Shown: positions 13,928 to 21,415, numbered from the stretch's first letter. The stretch: 21,501 nt of DNA from CAZTHC01 sp964613425 (GCA_964613425.1 CAZTHC010000016.1:1-21501); one strand, 5' to 3'. Program-made: numbers and translations. Notes: generated by a model not told the origin, from the letters alone.

Positions 13928-14482
13928 CTATAAATAAAATTTTAAAAATTGATTTGAACATGAAAGCAAAGTGTCTATTATAAAAACTATAGTAAAAATA
14001 TATAAACAAATTTTTTGAATTGTATATGGAATTTTACTTAGTCTTTTATTCAATTTTTTCTTAATAAATGGATGAATATGATTTAAAAACAAAATTGCGA
14101 ATATTCCCCAAACAAATGAGAAGAATATGCTAATTCTACCATTTAAGTTAAAAAAATCATTTGAATAATCCCAACAACTAGTTGCAAAAGATGCATCTAA
14201 TATAAAACTTGTAATATATTCAAAGATGGAAAATACAATACCCGAAATAATAAATAATTTAAATGTATTTTTTTTATATTTTGTAAGCAATAATATTAAA
14301 ATTATCCCACCATATCCATAAATAGGGCAAATTGGTCCGAAAAGGAAACCTCTTTTAGTAAAATAACCTAATGAGTATAAACTATAAAAAGATTCTAACA
14401 CCCAACCAATAAAGGCATATATGAAAAAATATAAAATTATCTTTTCAAATTTCTTAAGTTTAATAGTATTTTCCTTTAACAT
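13928..14482 (-). CDS. CmpB-family (PF06541) putative ABC transporter permease-like membrane protein
   Basis: A 184-residue protein with about five hydrophobic helices. The region YAFIGWVLESFYSLYSLGYF followed by KRGFLFGPICPIYGYG is the hallmark of the putative ABC transporter permease family PF06541 (CmpB-like), widespread in Clostridia. No ABC ATPase is nearby, and the transport label for this family is not proven. GGAGG precedes the ATG at 14482. It is the first gene of a two-gene minus-strand unit with the RelA/SpoT-domain gene. Confidence 0.85.
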   Translation of the reverse strand: MLKENTIKLKKFEKIILYFFIYAFIGWVLESFYSLYSLGYFTKRGFLFGPICPIYGYGGIILILLLTKYKKNTFKLFIISGIVFSIFEYITSFILDASFATSCWDYSNDFFNLNGRISIFFSFVWGIFAILFLNHIHPFIKKKLNKRLSKIPYTIQKICLYIFTIVFIIDTLLSCSNQFLKFYL

Positions 14483-14508
14483 AATACCTCCATAATATAC
14501 TTAAAATA

Positions 14509-14537
14509 AATATAACAGAAAAACCTTAAAAAGTAAA
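14509..14537 (-). promoter_or_regulatory. Candidate promoter of the minus-strand CmpB/RelA-SpoT unit
   Basis: On the minus strand TTTACT (14537-14532), 17 bases, TATATT (14514-14509), 27 bases before the ATG. It stands back to back with the promoter at 14539. Confidence 0.42.
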
Positions 14538-14538
14538 G

Positions 14539-14567
14539 TTGAATACTTTTAATATTTATGTTATATT
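14539..14567 (+). promoter_or_regulatory. Promoter of the U32-dxs unit
   Basis: TTGAAT (14539-14544), 17 bases, TATATT (14562-14567). Transcription would start near 14574, which rules out the in-frame ATG at 14558 as a start. Confidence 0.65.
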
Positions 14568-14605
14568 ATTATATAGTTATTTTAAGAAAAGAGAGGAAAA
14601 ACGAA

Positions 14606-15835
14606 TTGGAAAAACCAGAATTATTAGCTCCAGCAGGGTCGTTCGAAAAAGCAAAAATTGCATTCTTATATGGCGCAGATGCTATATATTGCGGAACATC
14701 ATTGCTATCTTTAAGAACAAGAGCGGAAATGGAAGATAGCGATTTATATAATACAATACAGTTTGCACATAGTATAAATAAAAAAGTGTATGTTACAATA
14801 AATATATTTGCTTTTGATGATAGATATGACGATATTATAGAGCAAGCTAAAATATTAAATGAATTAAAAGTAGATGGAATAATTGTAGCAGATGGAGGAA
14901 TTGTAGAAATAATAAAACAATATGCTCCAGATGTAGATATACATATAAGTACTCAAGCGAATATTGTAAGTTATCATACAAGTAAATTTTGGTATAATAA
15001 CGGAGCAAAACGTGTAATACTTGCGAGAGAATTGAATAAAGAACAAATAAGAGAAATAATAAAAAATAAACCAAAAGACTTAGAAACCGAAATCTTCGTG
15101 CATGGTGCAATTTGTTTTGGATATTCTGGAAGATGTTTTTTAAGTGATTTCTTATGTAATAGAAGCGCTAATTTAGGAGATTGTGCCCAAAGTTGTAGAT
15201 GGTCGTATAATATGTATTTGGAAGAAACAAATAATCCAGGAAACTTAATACCAATAGAGACAGACGAAAAAGGAACATATATATTATCATCTAAAGATTT
15301 GTGCTTAATTAAAGAAATTCCAGAGATAGTTGAAATGGGAGTTAATAGCTTAAAAATAGAAGGCAGATTAAAAACTGAATATTATTTAGCAACAATAATA
15401 AATACATATAGAACTGCAATTGACGATTATATTAAAAATCCAAAAGAATATGATTTTCAAAAGTATTTAACAGAGTTAGAAAAAACAAAAACTAGAGGAT
15501 TAACTACATTTTACTTTAACGACAGAAATAATAAAGACTTTCAGGAATATGAAGGAAAACAGTATAATGCAAATTATGAATTTGGTGGAAAAGTAATATA
15601 TAATGATAAAGATAAAACTATTATAGAAATAAGAAATAGGTTACAAATAGGCGATAAGTTAGAAATAATAGTTCCAGGACAAATAGAGGTAGTAAAATTT
15701 GCAATAACAGAAATGTGGGATTATGAAACCAAAGAAAAGATAGAATTTGTAAATCCAGGAAAACAAGGACAAAAGGTAATATTGAAGTTACCAATAGAAG
15801 TAAAAGATGGGTGGATATTAAGAAGAGAAAAATAA
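14606..15835 (+). CDS. Peptidase U32 family protein (TrhP/YrrO-like)
   Basis: A 409-residue member of the U32 family. The start at TTG 14606 gives the conserved N-terminus (M)EKPELLAPAGSFEKAK and has GAGAGGA upstream. The family signature with its clustered cysteines is at about 15108-15206: CFGYSGRCFLSDF, then RSANLGDCAQSCRW. Next come LCLIKEIPEIVEMGVNSLKIEGRLK and a C-terminal beta-rich domain. Bacterial relatives TrhP (E. coli YegQ, B. subtilis YrrN/YrrO) take part in 5-hydroxyuridine formation at tRNA position 34, and RlhA acts on 23S rRNA. The length and C-terminal domain fit YrrO/TrhP2, but peptidase-type U32 enzymes cannot be excluded. In B. subtilis yrrNO lie near yrzL-yrrK-yrzB, whose homologues are also in this window. 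Confidence 0.9.
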   Translation: MEKPELLAPAGSFEKAKIAFLYGADAIYCGTSLLSLRTRAEMEDSDLYNTIQFAHSINKKVYVTINIFAFDDRYDDIIEQAKILNELKVDGIIVADGGIVEIIKQYAPDVDIHISTQANIVSYHTSKFWYNNGAKRVILARELNKEQIREIIKNKPKDLETEIFVHGAICFGYSGRCFLSDFLCNRSANLGDCAQSCRWSYNMYLEETNNPGNLIPIETDEKGTYILSSKDLCLIKEIPEIVEMGVNSLKIEGRLKTEYYLATIINTYRTAIDDYIKNPKEYDFQKYLTELEKTKTRGLTTFYFNDRNNKDFQEYEGKQYNANYEFGGKVIYNDKDKTIIEIRNRLQIGDKLEIIVPGQIEVVKFAITEMWDYETKEKIEFVNPGKQGQKVILKLPIEVKDGWILRREK

Positions 15836-15851
15836 AAAATTGGAGAAAGTA

Positions 15852-17741
15852 ATGGAAAAAGTATTAGATAAAGTTAATAGTACAGAAGATTTAAAAAAGT
15901 TAACTTTAACGGAAAAGAATAGTTTAGCAGAAGAAATTAGACAATATATTATTAGTATTGTTTCAAAAAATGGTGGCCATTTAGCATCTAATTTAGGGGT
16001 TGTAGAACTTACAATAGCATTGCATAGCGTTTTTAATTCACCAATAGATAAAATAGTTTGGGATGTAGGTCATCAGACATATGTTCACAAAATATTAACT
16101 GGAAGAAAAGATAAAATGGAAACTTTGAGAAAACTAAATGGTATTGCAGGTTTCCCCAAAACAGCAGAGTCTGAACATGACTGCTTTAATACAGGACATA
16201 GTAGTACATCTATATCTGTAGCACTTGGAATGGCAAGAGCAAGAGAAAGACTAAACAATAAAAATAGTGTGATTGCAATTATTGGAGATGGAGCACTAAC
16301 GGGAGGAATGGCACAGGAAGCATTAAACGATGTGGGAAGTAGCAAATTAGATATAACTGTTATTTTAAATGATAATGAAATGAGCATATCCAAAAATGTT
16401 GGCGGAACAATGATGCTTTTAAGTAAGCTAAGAACTAAAAGATTTTATACTAGAACTAATATTAAGGTAAAGTCTATTGTTAAAAAAATACCAGTATTAG
16501 GTAATTTTACGGTTTCAGCCATACAAAAAATTAAAAGAAGTATTAAACAAATATTTATTTCTAAAATGTATTTTGAAGATATAGGATTTACATATTTAGG
16601 ACCAGTTAATGGACATGATATTGAAAAACTTGAAAGCATATTAAAACAAAGTAAAACAATAACAGGACCTAAATTAATACATGTAATAACAAAAAAAGGA
16701 AAAGGATATAAGCCTGCTGAAGAAAATCCAGACAAGTTTCATAGTACTGGACCGTTTAACATAGGAACAGGAGAAAAACTAAATAATGGCAAATTAGATT
16801 ATTCAAGTGTATTTGGCAATAAATTAGTAGAACTAGCAAAAAAGGATGATAAAATAGTAGCTGTTACTGCTGCTATGGTAGAAGGAACAGGATTATCAAA
16901 ATTCGAGCAAGAATTTCCAGATAGAATATACGATGTCGGAATTGCAGAACAACATGCAGTAGGAACAATTGCAGGAATGGCAATATCTGGACTAAAACCA
17001 GTATTGCCAATATATTCATCTTTTTTACAAAGAGCATACGACCAAGTAATACATGATATATGTATTCAAAATTTACCTGTTGTTATCTGTATAGATAGAG
17101 CAGGAATTGTTGGAAATGATGGAGAAACACATCAAGGTATATTTGACTTATCATATTTAAATATGATTCCAAATATGAACATATTGGCACCAAAAGATTT
17201 TAAAGAACTAGAAAATATGTTAGGATTTGCAATTAATTTAAATCAACCAGTAGCTATTAGATATCCAAAAGGTGGAGAAGAAATTAGTTTTAATTCTAAT
17301 TCTGAGATTAAACTTGGAAAAGCTGAAGTATTAAAAGAAGGAAATGATATTACAATAGTTGCAATTGGAAAAATGGTTGCAAAAGCGATGAAGATATCAG
17401 AAGAACTTGAGAAAAACAATATTACAGCAGAGGTTATAAATGCAAGATTTTTAAAACCTTTAGATAGAGATACTATATTAAATTCAGTATTGAAAACTGG
17501 AAGAATTATTACAATTGAAGATAACATATTAAATGGTGGACTTTCAACAAGTGTTAAAGATTTAATAATAAATCAAAATGATATAGAATTTAAAGAATAT
17601 GGTTATCCAGATGAATTTATTAAACAAGGAACTATAGAGCAAATAGAAGAAAAATATGGCTTAAGCGTTGAAAAAATTTGCAATGATATAACTAATTTTA
17701 ATAAACTGAACGAGCAGTATAAAATACCACAAAAGCATTGA
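15852..17741 (+). CDS. dxs: 1-deoxy-D-xylulose-5-phosphate synthase
   Basis: DXS condenses pyruvate and glyceraldehyde-3-phosphate, with thiamine diphosphate, in the first step of the MEP isoprenoid pathway. The 629-residue protein has all landmarks: GGHLASNLGVVELT, WDVGHQTYVHKILTGR, GHSSTSISVALGMA, the ThDP motif GDGALTGG (145-152) ending in LNDNEMSIS (172-180), YDVGIAEQHAVGTIAGMA and the C-terminal transketolase domain. ATG 15852 has GGAG 6 bases upstream; the in-frame TTG at 15840 overlaps no binding site and is less likely. It begins 16 bases after the U32 stop and is probably co-transcribed. Confidence 0.97.
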   Translation: MEKVLDKVNSTEDLKKLTLTEKNSLAEEIRQYIISIVSKNGGHLASNLGVVELTIALHSVFNSPIDKIVWDVGHQTYVHKILTGRKDKMETLRKLNGIAGFPKTAESEHDCFNTGHSSTSISVALGMARARERLNNKNSVIAIIGDGALTGGMAQEALNDVGSSKLDITVILNDNEMSISKNVGGTMMLLSKLRTKRFYTRTNIKVKSIVKKIPVLGNFTVSAIQKIKRSIKQIFISKMYFEDIGFTYLGPVNGHDIEKLESILKQSKTITGPKLIHVITKKGKGYKPAEENPDKFHSTGPFNIGTGEKLNNGKLDYSSVFGNKLVELAKKDDKIVAVTAAMVEGTGLSKFEQEFPDRIYDVGIAEQHAVGTIAGMAISGLKPVLPIYSSFLQRAYDQVIHDICIQNLPVVICIDRAGIVGNDGETHQGIFDLSYLNMIPNMNILAPKDFKELENMLGFAINLNQPVAIRYPKGGEEISFNSNSEIKLGKAEVLKEGNDITIVAIGKMVAKAMKISEELEKNNITAEVINARFLKPLDRDTILNSVLKTGRIITIEDNILNGGLSTSVKDLIINQNDIEFKEYGYPDEFIKQGTIEQIEEKYGLSVEKICNDITNFNKLNEQYKIPQKH

Positions 17742-17766
17742 TTTATAATTCATTTTTATATATAAT
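17738..17766 (+). promoter_or_regulatory. Promoter of the tetR / acyl-CoA ligase unit
   Basis: TTGATT (17738-17743), overlapping the dxs stop codon, 17-base spacer, perfect TATAAT (17761-17766). The leader is about 70 bases. Confidence 0.68.
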
Positions 17767-17796
17767 AATTAAAATCAATAAATTTCAAGTAAAATG

Positions 17797-17823
17797 TAGG
17801 AACGAGTATTGATTGTTCAATAA
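17797..17823. repeat. Degenerate palindrome copy 5 in the tetR leader
   Basis: A 27-base stretch starting GTAGGAACGAGTATTG aligns without gaps to the copy at 12833-12859 with 21 identities. An inner inverted repeat TATTGA (17807-17812) / TCAATA (17817-17822) remains. It lies in the 5' leader of tetR and could also serve as an operator. Confidence 0.5.
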
Positions 17824-17842
17824 TTAAAGTAAAGGGGCAAAT

Positions 17843-18409
17843 ATGAATAAAACCAAAAGAGCTATATTTGAAACATCTATGAAACTCTTTGCAGAAAAGG
17901 GATATGAAGCAACAAGCGTAGAAGAAATTACTGCTACCGTAGGAGTTGCAAAAGGTACATTGTATTATCACTTTTCAAGCAAAGAAGAGATATTTAATTT
18001 TTTAGTAGAACAGGGAATGAACTTATTAAAAAACAGCATATTTATAAAAACGTCAAAATTAGATAATTCAATAGATAAAATTAAGGCAATCATTTTGATT
18101 GAAATAAAAATAATGCTTAAATATGAAAATTTTATAATCCTTTTACTTAGCGAAATTTGGGGGAGTAGTAGTAAAAATATAAAGTGTAGAAAAGAAGTTT
18201 TTAGTTGTATTCAAATCCTAGAGGATATAATTAATGAAGGAATTAAAAAAGGAGAAATTAAACAAATTAATGCAAAAGTAGCAACAACAAATATATTTAC
18301 TATGATTTGTTCAGGATTAATATATAAAAAACAACAAAATGATAAAATTGTAATACAAGAGCTTTACAATGAATCTGTAAAAATGATAATAGAAGGATTG
18401 TTAAAATAA
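17843..18409 (+). CDS. TetR/AcrR family transcriptional regulator
   Basis: A 188-residue regulator. Residues 3-50 form the TetR helix-turn-helix: TKRAIFETSMKLFAEKGYEA, then TSVEEITATVGVAKGTLYYHF and SSKEEIF. The rest is the usual variable, helical ligand domain. It lies 24 bases upstream of a long-chain acyl-CoA ligase gene on the same transcript. By analogy with FadR-type TetR proteins it may respond to acyl-CoA and control this unit; that is inference. AAAGGGG precedes the ATG. Possible operators are the inverted repeat at 17807-17822 in its own leader. Confidence 0.92.
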   Translation: MNKTKRAIFETSMKLFAEKGYEATSVEEITATVGVAKGTLYYHFSSKEEIFNFLVEQGMNLLKNSIFIKTSKLDNSIDKIKAIILIEIKIMLKYENFIILLLSEIWGSSSKNIKCRKEVFSCIQILEDIINEGIKKGEIKQINAKVATTNIFTMICSGLIYKKQQNDKIVIQELYNESVKMIIEGLLK

Positions 18410-18482
18410 ATTTCGGAAGGTTTGAGGGAAACAATGAGAAATCGGTATATATGAAGTAGAAGAAATATCAAATTTAAAGGAA

Positions 18483-20162
18483 ATGCTGAAAAAAAGTAAA
18501 GAAAAATATGGAGATAAACCAGCTTTTAGATTTAAAACTAAAAATCCAAATGAGTTCAAAGAAATAACATATAATAGATTTATCGATGATATAAATTGTT
18601 TAGGAACTAAATTAATAGAATTAGGTTTAGAGAACAAAAGAATAGCAATAATATCTGATAATAGATATGAATGGTGTATGGCTTATTTAGCAGTAGCTAC
18701 AGGAACAGGAATTGCAGTGCCATTAGATAAATTGTTACCTGCAAACGAAATCGAAAGCTTGTTAATAAGGTCAGAAGCAGAGGCAATATTTTATTCAGAA
18801 AAATACAATGATGCTATGGCAGAAATAAGAAAAAATGGAAAAACTAAATTAAAAGAATATATTTCTATGGATTTAAAGGGAAATTCAAAAGGAGTTTTAT
18901 CTCAAAAAGAATTAGTACATAGAGGAAGAAAATTATTAAAAAAAGGAAATACAGATTTTATAAATAAAGAAATTGATAATGAAACGATGGCATTTATGCT
19001 ATTTACATCAGGAACTACAGCAATGTCAAAAGCAGTAATGCTTTCACAAAAAAATATATGTAGTAATTTAATGGATATTGCTGCAGTAATTAGAATAACA
19101 ACAGAAGATACATTACTTTCATTTTTACCACTACACCATACATTTGAATGTACAGTTGGATTTTTATATCCAATGTATGCAGGTGCAAATATAGCATTTT
19201 GTGATGGCTTAAGGCACATTGCAGATAATATTAGAGAATATAAAATAACAGCAATGATTTCAGTACCAATACTTTTTGAAAATATGTATAAAAAAATATT
19301 AAAACAAGTGCAAAAACAAGGTAAGCTTGAAATTGTAAAAAAAGCTATGAAGGTTAGTAGTGCGGTATTAAAATTTAGTATAGATATACGAGAGATGTTG
19401 TTTAAAGAAATACATGAAAGTTTTGGAGGAAAGTTACGATTATTAGTTAGTGGAGGAGCTGCATTAGACAAAGAAACAGCTGAAGGCTTTGCTTCCCTAG
19501 GATTTAATCTATACCAAGGATATGGATTAACAGAGACTTCACCAGTTATTGCAGCAGAAGATGATAAATTTAGAAAAATTGGTTCAATAGGAAAAGCGTT
19601 TCCAAGCTTAGAAGTGAAAATAGTAGATCAAAATGAAAAAGGAATAGGAGAGTTAGTTGTAAAGGGACCAACCGTAATGATTGGTTATTACAATAATGAA
19701 GAAGCAACAAAAAGTGTAATAGATGATGAAGGATGGTTTCATACAGGGGATTTAGGATATATAGATAATAGCGGATACATTTTTATCTGTGGAAGAATGA
19801 AAAATGTAATAGTATTGAAAAATGGAAAAAATGTATATCCTGAAGAATTAGAAAATTATATAAATAAATTAGAAGGAATAAAAGAGTCAATTGTATATGG
19901 AAAACCACAACCAGATGATGAAATTGATTTGAAATTATGTGCTAAAATTGTTTATGACGAAACAAAGATGGCAGAAAAAACAGATATTAATGATAACGAA
20001 AAAATCAAAGAATTTGTTTGGGAACAAATAAAAACAATAAATAAAACAATGCCAACTTATAAATATATTAAAGAAATTGAAGTAACAAAAGAAGAGTTAA
20101 TTAAGACTACAACACAGAAGGTAAAAAGACATGAGGAAATAGCAAAAATCTTAGGGAAATAA
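18483..20162 (+). CDS. AMP-dependent long-chain fatty acyl-CoA ligase; N-terminus probably starts at 18434 through a +1 frameshift
   Basis: An ANL-superfamily ligase (fatty acid + ATP + CoA). Conserved sites: FTSGTTAMSKAVML (ATP loop, about 19003-19041), YGLTETSP, HTGDLGYIDNSGYI, GRMKNVIVLKNGKNVYPEELE and the C-terminal TTTQKVKR. The open frame from ATG 18483 has AAAGGA only one base upstream, too close to use. The same frame reads back to 18444 as GIYEVEEISNLKE, typical of this family's N-terminus, but then meets TGA at 18435 with no start codon. An ATG at 18434, with GAGGG 5 bases upstream, reads M R N then CGG TAT ATA TGA. Skipping the C of CGG (18443) gives MRNGIYEVEEISNLKEML in frame with the rest. 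So the gene probably spans 18434-20162 with a +1 shift, or the sequence carries an inserted base. Probably co-transcribed with tetR. Confidence 0.92.
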   Translation: MLKKSKEKYGDKPAFRFKTKNPNEFKEITYNRFIDDINCLGTKLIELGLENKRIAIISDNRYEWCMAYLAVATGTGIAVPLDKLLPANEIESLLIRSEAEAIFYSEKYNDAMAEIRKNGKTKLKEYISMDLKGNSKGVLSQKELVHRGRKLLKKGNTDFINKEIDNETMAFMLFTSGTTAMSKAVMLSQKNICSNLMDIAAVIRITTEDTLLSFLPLHHTFECTVGFLYPMYAGANIAFCDGLRHIADNIREYKITAMISVPILFENMYKKILKQVQKQGKLEIVKKAMKVSSAVLKFSIDIREMLFKEIHESFGGKLRLLVSGGAALDKETAEGFASLGFNLYQGYGLTETSPVIAAEDDKFRKIGSIGKAFPSLEVKIVDQNEKGIGELVVKGPTVMIGYYNNEEATKSVIDDEGWFHTGDLGYIDNSGYIFICGRMKNVIVLKNGKNVYPEELENYINKLEGIKESIVYGKPQPDDEIDLKLCAKIVYDETKMAEKTDINDNEKIKEFVWEQIKTINKTMPTYKYIKEIEVTKEELIKTTTQKVKRHEEIAKILGK

Positions 20163-20167
20163 ATTGT

Positions 20168-20186
20168 CAAAAGTACTTGACTTTTG
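20168..20186 (+). terminator. Weak hairpin after the acyl-CoA ligase gene
   Basis: CAAAAGT (20168-20174) and ACTTTTG (20180-20186), loop ACTTG. Only a short T stretch is present, so termination would be weak. Its right arm overlaps a candidate -35 box at 20178. Confidence 0.35.
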
Positions 20187-20206
20187 TAATAAAGTTGTAA
20201 TAGAAT
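20178..20206 (+). promoter_or_regulatory. Candidate upstream promoter of the 20322 gene
   Basis: TTGACT (20178-20183), 17 bases, TAGAAT (20201-20206). Confidence 0.45.
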
Positions 20207-20243
20207 TGTAACAGAAACGAAAAATGAAATTTGAGAAATCCTA

Positions 20244-20272
20244 TTGTAGTTTTATAAAAAAAAATGTATAAT
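20244..20272 (+). promoter_or_regulatory. Candidate proximal promoter of the 20322 gene
   Basis: TTGTAG (20244-20249), 17 bases, TATAAT (20267-20272). The -10 box lies in the left arm of an inverted repeat, TGTATAAT (20265-20272) and ATTATACA (20281-20288), so a repressor site over the promoter is possible. Confidence 0.5.
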
Positions 20273-20321
20273 AAATGTATATTATACATAAAATACATAG
20301 GACAAAGGAGGGTTGGTTTAC

Positions 20322-21152
20322 GTGTCACTATTCAGAAAATCAGGCATAGTAAACGTAAAAATGGTAATTACGGAAGAAAAGATTTTGTCAAATATTGATA
20401 AGGTTGAAAAATTAATTAATCCAAATAGCAAGAAACAAATAGTACAATTAGAGGATGATACATATTTTAAAGATTTAATAGATTCAATAAAAACATATTT
20501 AATAGAATATCCAAAGAAAAAGAATTTCCCAGCAAGCGTATATAAAGCAGCTTACGGGTTAGTAGAGTACGCAACAAATCAATTTGAAATTAATACAAAA
20601 CAAATTGAAGAGTTAATTAGACAAAGAGAAAAGAATATTTCTTCTGCTAATCAACTAAAAGAAATATTAGCAAAGGTTGAAGGAAAAGAAAAAGACTGGA
20701 AAGATAGCGTAAAACAATTATCAGAAGAATTTTCAGAGGATATAATAGAAACATTATCTTTAATAGGAAGATGTAGAAGTAAAAAATCTGAAAATTATCA
20801 AGATGCTGTAAAACTAATTAATGCTAGAGTAAATAATCTTGAAACTAACTTACATGTAGAAATAGATATGGAAAGAATAGAAGATAAATCTAAAGCATTA
20901 AGCTATATAGGAATAGAAGTAGCAGAAGCATTAAAAGGAATACCACAACCTATAGAAGAAGTAGTAGAAAATGTAACTGCTGTTCAAGAAGTAAAAGATG
21001 AATATATTGAACAAACTAGATTTGAAGTTAAACCTTCATTATGGCAAAGATTTAAAAATACAAAGATAATAAGAGCAATAAGATATGTAATGAAAATAAA
21101 AGTTGTATTAGAAATACCAGCACTTCCAGAAGGAAGAGGAGAAAATTCGTAA
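20322..21152 (+). CDS. Unknown helical, charged cytosolic protein (276 aa)
   Basis: I do not recognise this protein. GTG 20322 is chosen because AAAGGAGG (20305-20312) lies 9 bases upstream; the earlier in-frame TTG at 20313 touches that site. No signal peptide or membrane helix is visible. Most of the chain is predicted helical by eye, with heptad-like stretches such as IKTYLIEYPKKKNF and NQFEINTKQIEELIRQREKNISSANQLKEIL, then acidic segments. The C-terminus changes to a basic amphipathic segment, LWQRFKNTKIIRAIRYVMKIKVVLE, which could bind membrane or nucleic acid. It has its own promoter region and is followed by a hairpin and tRNA genes. Confidence 0.85.
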   Translation: MSLFRKSGIVNVKMVITEEKILSNIDKVEKLINPNSKKQIVQLEDDTYFKDLIDSIKTYLIEYPKKKNFPASVYKAAYGLVEYATNQFEINTKQIEELIRQREKNISSANQLKEILAKVEGKEKDWKDSVKQLSEEFSEDIIETLSLIGRCRSKKSENYQDAVKLINARVNNLETNLHVEIDMERIEDKSKALSYIGIEVAEALKGIPQPIEEVVENVTAVQEVKDEYIEQTRFEVKPSLWQRFKNTKIIRAIRYVMKIKVVLEIPALPEGRGENS

Positions 21153-21170
21153 TACCAAAGTTTATTATAT

Positions 21171-21201
21171 AGAAGGGTAAGCTCTTAGGACTTACCCTTC
21201 T
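21171..21201. repeat. Perfect 11-bp hairpin without U tract after the 20322 gene
   Basis: AGAAGGGTAAG (21171-21181) and CTTACCCTTCT (21191-21201), loop of 9 bases, followed by A residues. It is positioned like a terminator but lacks the T run, as does the hairpin at 975-1000. Confidence 0.65.
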
Positions 21202-21230
21202 AAAAAATTGTAAAAAAATAATAAAAAGTG

Positions 21231-21259
21231 TTGACATGCATAAAAAAATATATTATACT
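21231..21259 (+). promoter_or_regulatory. Promoter of the tRNA-CAT / tRNA-Tyr unit
   Basis: TTGACA (21231-21236), 17 bases, TATACT (21254-21259): the same hexamers and spacing as the tRNA promoter at 2398. Confidence 0.88.
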
Positions 21260-21278
21260 TAATCTCGCATTAAGAAAT

Positions 21279-21355
21279 GCGCCCTTAGCTCAGTTGGTCA
21301 GAGCAACCGGCTCATAACCGGTTGGTCCAAGGTTCGAATCCTTGAGGGCGCACCA
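21279..21355 (+). tRNA. tRNA with CAT anticodon (elongator Met, or Ile2)
   Basis: Acceptor stem GCGCCCT (21279-21285) pairs with AGGGCGC (21345-21351). Anticodon loop CTCATAA has CAT at 21313-21315. Discriminator A21352, encoded CCA 21353-21355. The fully paired G1-C72 excludes initiator tRNA. C4-G69 and C5-G68 are pairs used by E. coli TilS for lysidine tRNA-Ile2, so Met versus Ile is open. Confidence 0.92.
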
Positions 21356-21367
21356 TTTTAAAAAAAG

Positions 21368-21394
21368 AGTGAATACGTATAATATTCACTTTTT
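21368..21394 (+). terminator. Terminator-like hairpin between two tRNA genes
   Basis: AGTGAATA (21368-21375) and TATTCACT (21383-21390), loop of 7, then TTTT. It would end transcription before tRNA-Tyr, yet no promoter fits between 21395 and 21415. Confidence 0.5.
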
Positions 21395-21415
21395 CATTTA
21401 AAAACTAAATATTAT

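Noticed and set aside
14539..14739. 66-codon frame at the start of the U32 region, and the ATG at 14558
   Set aside because: Both begin at or before the expected transcript start; TTG 14606 fits the family N-terminus and the binding site.
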